From Leisingera thetidis (GTDB lineage Bacteria; Pseudomonadota; Alphaproteobacteria; Rhodobacterales; Rhodobacteraceae), in the NCBI RefSeq assembly GCF_025857195.1, contig NZ_CP109787.1, forward strand, positions 3,785,001 through 3,849,000: DNA of 64,000 bases, given 5' to 3'. The position numbers and the translations under genes are program-made. Below, piece by piece: positions 8,840 to 16,342 of this stretch. The notes below the pieces were generated by a model. That model was given only the letters and a program-made list of their open reading frames with translations, did not search any database and was not told the origin of the DNA. Every line of letters begins with the position of its first letter. The stretch's first letter is position 1.

Positions 8840-10198
8840 ATGATGAACAGACGTCAAATGCTTGGGGCCGGCGCTGCAGGTGCTGCGCTGGTCTCCGGCC
8901 AGGCCTGGGGCCAGACCTCCAACATGGGCCTGCCCGAAGCCGCCACGATGGACACGGCCGCCACCCAGCCGCCGCTGGCCCCGGTCTCCGGTCCCGATTA
9001 CACCCCGGTGGTGACCCTGAACGGCTGGACCCTGCCGTTCCGGATGAACAACGGGGTGAAGGAGTTCCACCTGGTCGCGGAACCGGTCGAGCGCGAGCTG
9101 GCCGAGGGCATGATCGCCCATCTGTGGGGCTACAACGGCCAGTCCACCGGCCCCACCATCGAGGCGGTGGAGGGCGACCGGGTCCGCATCTTTGTGACCA
9201 ACAAGCTGCCGGAGCATACCTCGGTGCATTGGCACGGGATGATCCTGCCCTCCGGCATGGACGGGGTCGGCGGGCTCAGCCATCCCGGCATCCCGCCGGG
9301 CAAGACCTATGTCTATGAGTTCGACCTGATCAAGTCCGGCACCTTCATGTACCATCCGCACGCGGATGAGATGGTGCAGATGGCGATGGGGATGATGGGG
9401 ATGTTCATCGTGCATCCCAAGGATCCGTCCTTCATGCCGGTGGATCGGGATTTCCTGATCATGCTGAACGCCTTCGACATCGACCCGGGCTCTTACGTGC
9501 CGCGGGTGATGGAGATGACGGACTTCAACCTGTGGTGCTGGAACAGCCGGATTTTCCCGGACATCGACCCGTTGGTGGTCAATCAGGGCGACCGGGTGCG
9601 GGTCAGGGTCGGCAACCTGACCATGACCAACCATCCCATCCACATGCACGGCTATGACTTCGAGGTCACCTGCACCGATGGCGGCTGGGTGCCCGAAAAC
9701 GCCCGCTGGCCGGAGGTGTCGATCGACATCCCGGTCGGCGCCATGCGGGCCTATGAGTTCGACGCCGTGCATCCGGGGGACTGGGCGATCCACTGCCACA
9801 AGTCGCACCACACGATGAATGCGATGGGTCACGACGTGCCGACCTTCATCGGCACCGACAAGCGCAAGCTGGCCGGCCAGATCCGCAAGCTGCAGCCGGA
9901 ATACATGCCGATGGGCACCGCCGGCATGGCCGACATGGGCGAGATGACGATGCCGCTGCCCGACAACACCGTGCCGATGATGGCCGGCTGGGGCCCGCAC
10001 GGGCCGCTGGAGATGGGCGGCATGTTCTCGGTCGTGAAGGTGCGCGAGGGCATCGAGGCCGGCGATTACAGCGATCCCGGCTGGTACGAAAACCCGCCGG
10101 GCACCGAGGCGTACGAATGGACCGGCGAACTGCCGGAGCCTGCCCGCGCCGAGGACGCGCAAACCCGCATTTCCCCGAAACCAACCGCCAAGGGCTGA
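8840..10198 (+). CDS. Two-domain multicopper oxidase, probably Tat-exported
   Basis: A 452-residue protein. ATG 8840 (MMNRRQMLGAGAAGAALVSGQAWG) gives a Tat-like signal, consistent with folding around copper before export. The type 2/3 copper ligands are visible in TSVHWHGMILPSGMDG and TFMYHPHADEM, and the C-terminal sites in NHPIHMHGYDF and HCHKSHHTMNAM, which holds the type 1 Cys and axial Met. Only two cupredoxin domains are recognisable, so it is shorter than CopA/CueO. The C-terminal third is Met-rich (GMADMGEMTMPL), as expected for a cuprous oxidase. Likely role: oxidising Cu(I) in the periplasm. Confidence 0.92.
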   Translation: MMNRRQMLGAGAAGAALVSGQAWGQTSNMGLPEAATMDTAATQPPLAPVSGPDYTPVVTLNGWTLPFRMNNGVKEFHLVAEPVERELAEGMIAHLWGYNGQSTGPTIEAVEGDRVRIFVTNKLPEHTSVHWHGMILPSGMDGVGGLSHPGIPPGKTYVYEFDLIKSGTFMYHPHADEMVQMAMGMMGMFIVHPKDPSFMPVDRDFLIMLNAFDIDPGSYVPRVMEMTDFNLWCWNSRIFPDIDPLVVNQGDRVRVRVGNLTMTNHPIHMHGYDFEVTCTDGGWVPENARWPEVSIDIPVGAMRAYEFDAVHPGDWAIHCHKSHHTMNAMGHDVPTFIGTDKRKLAGQIRKLQPEYMPMGTAGMADMGEMTMPLPDNTVPMMAGWGPHGPLEMGGMFSVVKVREGIEAGDYSDPGWYENPPGTEAYEWTGELPEPARAEDAQTRISPKPTAKG

Positions 10199-10238
10199 CC
10201 GGCCCCAGGACCCAACCAAACTTTATGAGGAGACAGAC

Positions 10239-10937
10239 ATGACCAAGTTCCTATCGGCAGCCCTGCTTGCAACCCTGACAGCTGCACCGGCCTTTGCCGC
10301 CGGCAGCCACGGCGGCGGCCACCATGACGAGATGGCAGTCGGCAAGCCCGGCGAGGCCGCCCGTGCGGACCGCGAAATCGCCGTCACCATGAAGGAGACC
10401 GATGACGGCGAGATGCTGTTTGAGCCCTCCAGCTTCTCCTTTGCCAAGGGCGAGACGGTGCAATTCGTGATCACCAACGCCGGGGAGCTGGAGCATGAGT
10501 TCGTGCTGGACACGGCAGAGCGCAATGTTCTCCACAAGGAGCTGATGGCCAAGATGGACATGGAGCATGACGACCCGAACTCGGTGCGCCTGGATCCGGG
10601 TGCCGCCGGTGAAATCGTCTGGACCTTCTCCAACCCCGGCACATTCGAGTTTGCCTGCCTGATCCCCGGCCATTATGAAGCCGGCATGCATGGACCGGTT
10701 GCCGTGCTGGCGGATGGGGGCGGCACCTTTACCGCGGGCACGGTGAAAAAAGTCGACGCCAAATCCGGCAAGGTCACCATCCTGCACGAAGAACTGGTGG
10801 ACCTGGACATGCCCGCGATGACCATGGTGTTCCGGGTCGCCGATGACGCGATGCTGGACCAGCTGAAGGCTGGCGAGGCCATCGAGTTTGTTGCCGAGCG
10901 GATCAAGGGCAAGCTGACCGTGACGGCGCTGAAATAA
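10239..10937 (+). CDS. Periplasmic cupredoxin-CusF fusion protein
   Basis: A 232-residue protein. A Sec signal (MTKFLSAALLATLTAAPAFA) is followed by a His-rich linker (GSHGGGHHDEM). Residues ~45-150 are a cupredoxin with type 1 ligands: His in GELEHEF, then the Cys, His and Met of FACLIPGHYEAGM. Residues ~165-232 are a CusF-like domain (GTVKKVDAKSGKVTILHE, DMPAMTMVF), whose Met and Trp/Phe positions bind Cu(I) in CusF. It lies 40 bp after the oxidase with AGGAG upstream. Likely role: passing copper to or from the oxidase. Confidence 0.9.
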   Translation: MTKFLSAALLATLTAAPAFAAGSHGGGHHDEMAVGKPGEAARADREIAVTMKETDDGEMLFEPSSFSFAKGETVQFVITNAGELEHEFVLDTAERNVLHKELMAKMDMEHDDPNSVRLDPGAAGEIVWTFSNPGTFEFACLIPGHYEAGMHGPVAVLADGGGTFTAGTVKKVDAKSGKVTILHEELVDLDMPAMTMVFRVADDAMLDQLKAGEAIEFVAERIKGKLTVTALK

Positions 10938-10944
10938 GTTAGGG

Positions 10945-10970
10945 CGGGAGGCGGGCCATCCCGCCTCCCG
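10945..10970 (+). terminator. Hairpin after the copper operon
   Basis: A perfect 11-bp stem CGGGAGGCGGG / CCCGCCTCCCG around a CCAT loop, 8 bp after the cupredoxin stop. No strong T-tract follows, so termination may be partial. Position and stability fit the end of the operon. Confidence 0.7.
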
Positions 10971-11167
10971 GATTTCGGACCAGAGATTTCGGATGCCTGA
11001 GGGGCTCTTGCCGCTGAGGCAAACGCCCGGCTTCGCCGCGAGCCTCTTGCGCTTGACCGGGTTGAATTGGTCTGTTCCGGACTTCAGCACGCTGTGCCGC
11101 CGTCAAAACACGGCTGAACGTGAACCTCCAGGATCGTGGCGCCGAGGGTCCTCTGAATCTCCTGATC

Positions 11168-11208
11168 CCCTCTCGGGACATTGCTGCGCATTGCCCTGCC
11201 GGGCAGCG
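11168..11208 (+). repeat. Palindromic insertion element, copy 2 (in IS5 remnant)
   Basis: 41 nt lying exactly between the codons for NLLI and DSTGIK of the IS5-type transposase. It begins CCCTCTCGG and ends CCTGCCGGGCAGCG. The middle folds as GGGACATTGC / GCATTGCCC around a TGC loop, with three outer pairs, one bulged A and a T-T mismatch. Same ends and layout as the other copies. Confidence 0.85.
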
Positions 11209-11260
11209 GACAGCACCGGCATCAAAGCCGTGGGCGACGTGAATGGAATGCCCGCAAGCA

Positions 11261-11298
11261 CCCTCTCGCACATGCCGAGCCTGTGCTGCCGGGCAGCG
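11261..11298 (+). repeat. Palindromic insertion element, copy 3 (in IS5 remnant)
   Basis: 38 nt between the codons for NARKH and GPKRR of the IS5-type transposase. It begins CCCTCTCG and ends GCTGCCGGGCAGCG, identical to copy 2 over the last 12 nt. The hairpin GCACATGC / GCCTGTGC has a CGA loop and one mismatch. It is 53 nt downstream of copy 2 in the same orientation. Confidence 0.85.
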
Positions 11299-11877
11299 CG
11301 TGGTCCCAAACGCCGTATTTGGCGCCAGAGACACCTTGGGATCGACGAGGAAACGCTAACGCGGGCTGTCGAGATCACCAGCAGCACCGTCGGAGATGCT
11401 CCCGTGCTGCCGGAGCTTCTGGATCAAATCCCGCCAGAACAGCAGATCGGCTCAGTCACAGCGGACGGGGCCTGCGACACCCGCAATTACCACGAGGCGA
11501 TTGCTGTCCGGAACGCCGATGCCGCTCGCCATTGGGCTTGAACCAATGGCGCCTCAATGGCTTGCTGCCGCCGCGCAAGAACGCCAGGCCCCGGAAACCG
11601 GCGAGCATCGGCGTCCCTCTCGGCAGATTTCTTTCTGAAACCGCCTGCCCGGCCAAATCGGCTTCAGAATGCTGCTGCGAGGCCCGTCTCATCCGCCGTT
11701 TGCTGCGACGGCACGATCCCTAACCAAGCGAACTCACGGAGTCGGGCCAAACCAGGCTTTTTCTCCCCAGCGCCGATGTCCACTTAATGTCAGAAAGCGG
11801 AAGTGCAGACTCGCATTGGTATGCCACCGGCGGAGGCCGTCTGACGAGATGACGGTGCTGGTGATAAGTCCGGCCCT

Positions 11878-12115
11878 ATGGTCGGCCATAAGTTCAGACC
11901 TGAGATCGACGTCCTTTCCGCCGCGGATACGCCGCGCCGGCGGCACTGGAGCGATGCCGGCAAGATCCGGATCGTGGAGGAGAGCTTTGTGGGGCACCGT
12001 CAGGTGGCCGCAACTGCGCGGCGGCACGGTGTGTCGCGTTCGCTGCTGGCAATATCGCGGCGGCGAGCTGGGCGGCAAGACGGCGCCTGCGTTCATCCCG
12101 CTGTCGATCTCGCTG
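11878..12115 (+). pseudogene. IS66-family TnpA remnant
   Basis: From ATG 11878 the frame reads HWSDAGKIRIVEESFVGHRQ followed by VAATARRHGVSRSLL, the helix-turn-helix of IS66 TnpA (OrfA). After about 65 residues similarity ends and the frame is no longer meaningful. The normal protein is an accessory factor of IS66 transposition. Confidence 0.75.
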
Positions 12116-12188
12116 AAGCGCCTGCGGCGGCTCCAGCAGTGCAGCAGGGTCTCGGACGCGACCCGCATGCGGGTGAGATCTTCTGCGT

Positions 12189-12401
12189 CCGGGGCGCAAG
12201 GGCGACTTGGTCAAACTGCTTTGGCACGATGGTGCCGGCATGCCGCTCTACACCAAACGGCTGGAAACGGGAAAGTTCATCCGGCCGGCCAGCGGGACCG
12301 GCGAAGCGGTGCAGATCTCCGCGGCCCAGCTCGGATACCTGCTGGAGGGGATCGGCCGGCGCAATCCGCGCTGGACACAACGCCCTGCAAAGGCGGGATA
12401 A
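12189..12401 (+). pseudogene. IS66-family TnpB (OrfB) remnant
   Basis: The frame encodes KGDLVKLLWHDGAGMPLYTK ... ISAAQLGYLLEGIGRRNPRW, matching the central and C-terminal part of IS66 TnpB (the 'IS66 Orf2-like' family). The first ~40 residues are missing and no start codon is in place. It sits in the normal tnpA-tnpB-tnpC order. Confidence 0.75.
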
Positions 12402-12461
12402 ATTGGTCTCATCAGCCTTATTTACATAGGTTTTGCGGGGCGCGCGTGGCAGGTCCCGGCG

Positions 12462-12785
12462 ATGTCAGATGCCGCTTCCGAGATTGCCGGATTGCGCGCC
12501 GCACTTGCGGCATCGGAAGCACGTGCCGAAGCTGCCGGGACCGAATTTGCGCAGGTCCGGGCGGCGGTCTCGGCCTCCGAGGCGATGATCAAGCATCTCC
12601 GGCGCGAGATCGCCAAACTCCGGCGCGAACAATATGGCCGCAGCTCGGAACGGCGTGCCCGCTTGACCGGCCAGATGGAGATGCCGCTCGAGGAGCTCGA
12701 AGCTGCGGCCGCCGAGGATGAGATCGCGGCGATGAGGCTGACGAAGACCGCGGCCGTGGCCGGCTTCGAACGCCGCCGGCGCCTG
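12462..12785 (+). pseudogene. IS66-family TnpC transposase, N-terminal fragment
   Basis: ATG 12462 opens a frame with the coiled-coil start of IS66 TnpC: SEARAEAAGTEFAQVRAAVS, then EAMIKHLRREIAKLRREQYG and RSSERRARLTGQMEMPLEEL. The catalytic DDE domain is absent. At about 12785 the sequence switches abruptly to an unrelated protein fragment. Confidence 0.75.
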
Positions 12786-12950
12786 GGGCTACGAAGAGTT
12801 CCTCGAAGCCCCCGCCGATCCCGGCCACGCGCAACACGAGGACATGATCCGCTGGCCGGGCGGGGCCTTTGATCCCGACGATGCCAAGGCCGACAGGATC
12901 GTCGAGCGGCTTAACCAGCTTGCAAAGAAAGCGGCGCCGCGGCCCCCCCC
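12786..12950 (+). pseudogene. C-terminal fragment of a pRiA4b ORF-3-like protein
   Basis: In the frame starting at about 12786 the sequence reads AWGYEEFLEAPADPGHAQHE followed by DMIRWPGGAFDPDDAKADRI. This is the conserved C-terminal end of the plasmid pRiA4b ORF-3 family (normally GPWGYxEFLxAxxDPxHxxHE ... WxGGxFDPExF). The larger N-terminal part is missing because it is fused to the IS66 fragment. It ends near a run of ten C residues (about 12945-12954). Confidence 0.7.
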
Positions 12951-13081
12951 CCCAAGGGCACGACCTGAGAACTGCCCACGTCCGCGGTCCACACCGGATG
13001 GTTACTCGCATTGGGAAAACCGGCGCGCCACAAATGGCTGCACAGCTGGCGCTCACAGGAGCGCCAGCTGTGTAGCCCGGG

Positions 13082-13507
13082 TCATGTCAGCTTTCCGGTG
13101 CCGGGGTGAAACGTGGCTTTGGTGCCTGAGAGCTTCGGAGCCACCGAGAAGACACTTTTGCATGCGGCCGTAAATGCCTTGTTGGGTTCACCTTTCAAAA
13201 ACGAATTGGCGGTCCACTCTTTGCCAAGTTTAATATGGTAACTCGTCACCTTAGCTCCTTTTGCGTGGACTGATTTAAAGGCCTTGTCCAGCTTCCCTTT
13301 CGCCGCTTTTAACGGCTTCGCGTCGATAGTTATGTTCTCAGCCGGGCCACTGCGGCAGGAAGTCGTTACCAGATGGTACATTGAGCCGACTTTCTTGTTC
13401 TTGTCATACGCCACAAGACAGACGCAATCTCCCAGACTCGATGTCTCAAGCGGGTCGTATTGGTCGCTATGCCCAATCCCGCCGATTTTAACATTCACTT
13501 TTCCCAT
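13082..13507 (-). CDS. Stand-alone CheD-like protein (possible glutamine deamidase)
   Basis: A 141-residue protein with GAGGT 8-9 nt before ATG 13507. The segment ETSSLGDCVCLVAYDKNKKV ... GSMYHLV resembles the core of chemoreceptor glutamine deamidase CheD. The spacing of the catalytic triad is kept: Thr to Cys 6 residues, Cys to His 17 residues, as in T. maritima CheD (Thr21, Cys27, His44). The rest is Lys-rich and unlike chemotaxis CheD proteins. No chemotaxis genes adjoin it; neighbours are transposon debris. A deamidase fold is inferred. An effector-like role is possible but there is no signal peptide or toxin partner. Confidence 0.55.
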   Translation of the reverse strand: MGKVNVKIGGIGHSDQYDPLETSSLGDCVCLVAYDKNKKVGSMYHLVTTSCRSGPAENITIDAKPLKAAKGKLDKAFKSVHAKGAKVTSYHIKLGKEWTANSFLKGEPNKAFTAACKSVFSVAPKLSGTKATFHPGTGKLT

Positions 13508-14174
13508 GGATGAGTACCTCAGATAAAATTTCTATATTCACCTGCACGCTGCCGGTTTCAGCCACAAAGCTCTCAAGCAGCCTGCTTGAAGTGCGCCAAT
13601 ACACAATCTTCACGCATGTTGAACCGCGCGCACGACCGGAATGCGGTGGCGCCTTTTCCATAATGTGGCAGCTGCTCTTATATTCGGTTAAGAGGCTCGT
13701 CACTTCGGCCCTTCACACACGTCCGGTAAAGACGCTCAGTCGCGAGGCCGGTGATGTCTTTTATGCTGACGAACGCAGCATCACCCAGGGCCCCGGCCAC
13801 CTGCTGAATGGCGGCTTTTGCGGCCCATTGCGGACATTCGCCCCCCTGTCGCGCGCCCCGGCACAGCTTCGCCAGACCGGCCATTCGCCGCGGTTGCAAA
13901 GTTGAGGCGGTGACAAACTCACACGCCGAGGGCATAAAGCCGTTGCCATGAGCCATGATGTTAGCCAGCGCATACAGTGGCGCTGCTCAATCTTGATGTT
14001 CGACGGACCCCACGTTCCCGATCGCGCCGCCGAAGCGGACTTCAGCCGGTTGCGCAAGAAAGGGTCCGAAGCCACATGGACCAGGCCGGTGTTCCTGCTT
14101 GCCAAACCAGTGGAAACGTAAACCTGCCTGAAGGAGCCCACATAGCGGCAAAACAGAGGTTTCGTTGAAAGTTC
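13508..14174. other. Stretch without a recognisable gene
   Basis: Minus-strand frames are open at 13488-13703 and 13678-13956. The first overlaps the CheD-like start by 20 bp. I could not assign either to a family, and codon use is not persuasive. They may be decayed coding sequence. The region before 14175 should carry the promoter of the efflux operon. Confidence 0.4.
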
Positions 14175-15530
14175 GTGCCCGAAATGGCATGGTTAGACAT
14201 TATGCTGAAGTTGTTCTCATTCGCTTTGGCCCTGCTGGCCTTAAGTGCCTTTGTTTCGCTGCAGCCGGAACCTGGCACGGAAACGGCTTACCTCACTCAT
14301 CCTGTCGAGTACGGGCCGCTGGCCGAGAGTGTGACAGCAACCGGCACGCTGGACGCTTTGGTGAAAATCGATATCAGCTCGCAGGTTTCCGGCCGGGTTG
14401 CAGAAGTCAAAGCCGGGTTCAACAGCCGCGTGGCAAAAGGACAGCCCCTGGCCATAATTGACCGGGAAGGATTTCAGGCGCGCGTGGAAGAGGCCCGGGC
14501 CGCGGTCGAAATCGCCATGGCTGCAGTTGATGTGCAAAGCGCGACCCAGGAAAAGGCGGCAGTAGAGATCAAGGCCGCCACGCTTGAGCAGGAGGTATTC
14601 CGGGCCAGGATCGATCAGGCCTCTGCCGACTTATCGGTTGCGCAAGCACGGCTGGCCCGAAAGGAAGCCCTGCGGAGAAATGGCAATGTCGCTTCCGCTG
14701 AAGTGGAAGATGATCAGGGTGCTGTACAAAGCGCCGAAGCGCGGCTGCGCGAAGCGGAGGCGCAGCTGGCGGCCAGCGGCCCGAGAGTCGAGGCCGCAAG
14801 GGCGGAACATGCCAGGGCCAAAGCGGAACTCGCTGGCGCACGCGCGAATGTGCCCCAGCGCCAGGCGGCTTTGCAGCTTGCGCTGGTCGAATTGGAACGC
14901 ACGACAATACGGGCACCGATCGACGGGGTGGTCATTGACCGCAGTATCGATGAAGGACAGACGGTTGCTGCAACACTTGAAGCGCCTAAACTATTCACGA
15001 TTGCCAAGGAACTGAGCAGGATGGTGGTGCATGTCAGCGTCGACGAAACCGATATCGGGCGCCTTCGGACTGGTCAATCCGCAGTCTTTTCCGTTGACGC
15101 TTATCCTGCACAGCGGTTCTCGGGAACCGTGAGCGAGATCAGGAAATCGGCCAGAGTATTCCAGAATATCGTCACCTATACGGTTGTCCTGAATACAGAG
15201 AACCCGGATGAGCTGCTGTTCCCCGGCATGACTGCTTTAGTGGATATCACAATCCGCGAAACCGCTCCTGCGCTGAAAGTGCCGACCAGCGTATTTGCCT
15301 TCCACCCCTCTCAGGAAGCCTTGGCCGCCAGCGGCGGCAGAGCATCGGTTATCTGGCGCCTGGATCCGTCAGGCAGGCCGGAGCCGGTGGAAGTCATTGC
15401 CGGTGAGCAGGACGCAAGCCATACGGCAGTTGCCTCAGATCGGCTGCAGGACGGCGATCTGGTCATCAGCAGTGAAATCAGGACAGAATCCGGCAGCCGC
15501 CTGACGCGGTTCATGCGGAACTGGCAGTAG
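14175..15530 (+). CDS. MacA/HlyD-family periplasmic adaptor subunit
   Basis: A 451-residue protein, GTG 14175 start (ATG at 14184 and 14202 are alternatives). One N-terminal membrane anchor (MLKLFSFALALLALSAFVSL) is followed by the two half-lipoyl segments (VKIDISSQVSGRVAEVKAGF and RTTIRAPIDGVVIDRSIDEG). Between these is a long alpha-helical hairpin (~100-220, Ala/Glu/Arg-rich), then the beta-barrel domain (RMVVHVSVDETDIGRLRTGQ). It is the adaptor of a tripartite efflux pump linking the MacB-type pair encoded next to a TolC channel. The ABC gene follows after 5 bp. Confidence 0.92.
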   Translation: MPEMAWLDIMLKLFSFALALLALSAFVSLQPEPGTETAYLTHPVEYGPLAESVTATGTLDALVKIDISSQVSGRVAEVKAGFNSRVAKGQPLAIIDREGFQARVEEARAAVEIAMAAVDVQSATQEKAAVEIKAATLEQEVFRARIDQASADLSVAQARLARKEALRRNGNVASAEVEDDQGAVQSAEARLREAEAQLAASGPRVEAARAEHARAKAELAGARANVPQRQAALQLALVELERTTIRAPIDGVVIDRSIDEGQTVAATLEAPKLFTIAKELSRMVVHVSVDETDIGRLRTGQSAVFSVDAYPAQRFSGTVSEIRKSARVFQNIVTYTVVLNTENPDELLFPGMTALVDITIRETAPALKVPTSVFAFHPSQEALAASGGRASVIWRLDPSGRPEPVEVIAGEQDASHTAVASDRLQDGDLVISSEIRTESGSRLTRFMRNWQ

Positions 15531-15535
15531 ATCGG

Positions 15536-16342
15536 ATGTTCGTCGAGGCCGTGAACATTTGCAGAAGCTACCAAAGCGGCAAATCGCGCATCGACGCTGT
15601 GAAGAACTGCTCTTTTTCCATAGCGGAGGGTGAATTTCTGGCCATAACCGGCCCAAGCGGTTCAGGCAAATCAACCCTGATGGCCATTCTGGGGTTGCTG
15701 GAGCGCCCAAGCTCCGGCGCCTTCCGGGTTTTCGGCCGCAACACCGAGACCATGCCGGCGGACACCAGGGCGAAGCTTAGGAACCGGGAATTCGGCTTTG
15801 TGTTTCAGTCCTATAACCTGCTGCCACGGCTGACGGCGCTGGAGAATGTGGAACTGCCGATGGTCTATGCCGGAGTGCGGGCGGGCAGGCGCAGGAAACG
15901 GGCGCTCGAGCTGCTGGATACGGTTGGCCTCGCGGACCGTGGAACCCATTTTCCCAATCAGCTCTCCGGTGGCGAGCAGCAGCGGATCGCAATTGTGCGG
16001 GCGCTGGCCAATGGCCCCCGGCTGATCCTGGCTGATGAACCGACGGGAGCCCTTGACAGCGAAAAGGGCTTGCAGGTTCTTTCCCTGTTTCAGGAAATCA
16101 ACCAGACCGGGCGGACCGTCGCCGTCATTACCCATGACGAGGATATCGCCCGCCGCGCAAACCGCATCCTGCGAATGAAGGATGGCCGGATCATCGCAGA
16201 TGAGAGAGTGGCACATCCGCTCACCCGGACAGAAGCAAGCACCGCTGCACAGCCCCTGCGGCATCCAGGCCTATCAGGCACAGCCAGCGGCGAGGCTGCG
16301 GAGCACGCCGCCCGGATCGGAGGCGGTGATGCCGATTTATGA
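15536..16342 (+). CDS. MacB-type ABC transporter ATP-binding protein
   Basis: A 268-residue nucleotide-binding subunit. Walker A is GPSGSGKST, the Q-loop [10 protein letters not shown], the signature LSGGEQQR, Walker [13 protein letters not shown], and the switch His lies in VITHDE, all matching the LolD/MacB subfamily. The last ~40 residues extend beyond the usual domain. In E. coli MacB the ATPase and permease are fused; here they are separate, and the ATPase gene overlaps the permease gene by 14 bp, suggesting coupled translation. It powers export with the adaptor and permease. Confidence 0.93.
   Translation: MFVEAVNICRSYQSGKSRIDAVKNCSFSIAEGEFLAITGPSGSGKSTLMAILGLLERPSSGAFRVFGRNTETMPADTRAKLRNREFGFVFQSYNLLPRLTALENVELPMVYAGVRAGRRRKRALELLDTVGLADRGTHFPNQLSGGEQQRIAIVRALANGPRLILADEPTGALDSEKGLQVLSLFQEINQTGRTVAVITHDEDIARRANRILRMKDGRIIADERVAHPLTRTEASTAAQPLRHPGLSGTASGEAAEHAARIGGGDADL

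Larger units (their letters stand above)
10993..11760 (+). pseudogene. IS5-family transposase remnant broken by two palindromic elements
   Basis: Fragments in several frames correspond in order to an IS5-family DDE transposase: LPLRQTPGFAASLLRLTGLN, VPDFSTLCRRQ, DSTGIK, EWNARKH, PKRRIWRQRHLGIDEETL, APVLPELLDQIPPEQ, VTADGACDTRNYHEAI and LLPPRKNARP. The expected coding join before DSTGIK is separated by a 41-nt element (11168-11208). The join between EWNARKH and PKRRIW is separated by a 38-nt element (11261-11298). The C-terminal part is lost in further frameshifts. I could not define terminal repeats. Confidence 0.85.

Noticed and set aside
8831..10219. Long minus-strand open frame opposite the multicopper oxidase
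   Set aside because: Its product is His/Arg/Val-rich with no family features, and the plus strand has full copper motifs and a Tat signal. It is an antisense shadow of high-GC coding DNA.
13678..13956. Minus-strand frame possibly encoding a transposase piece
   Set aside because: I could not match any segment to a known transposase, so no product is claimed.
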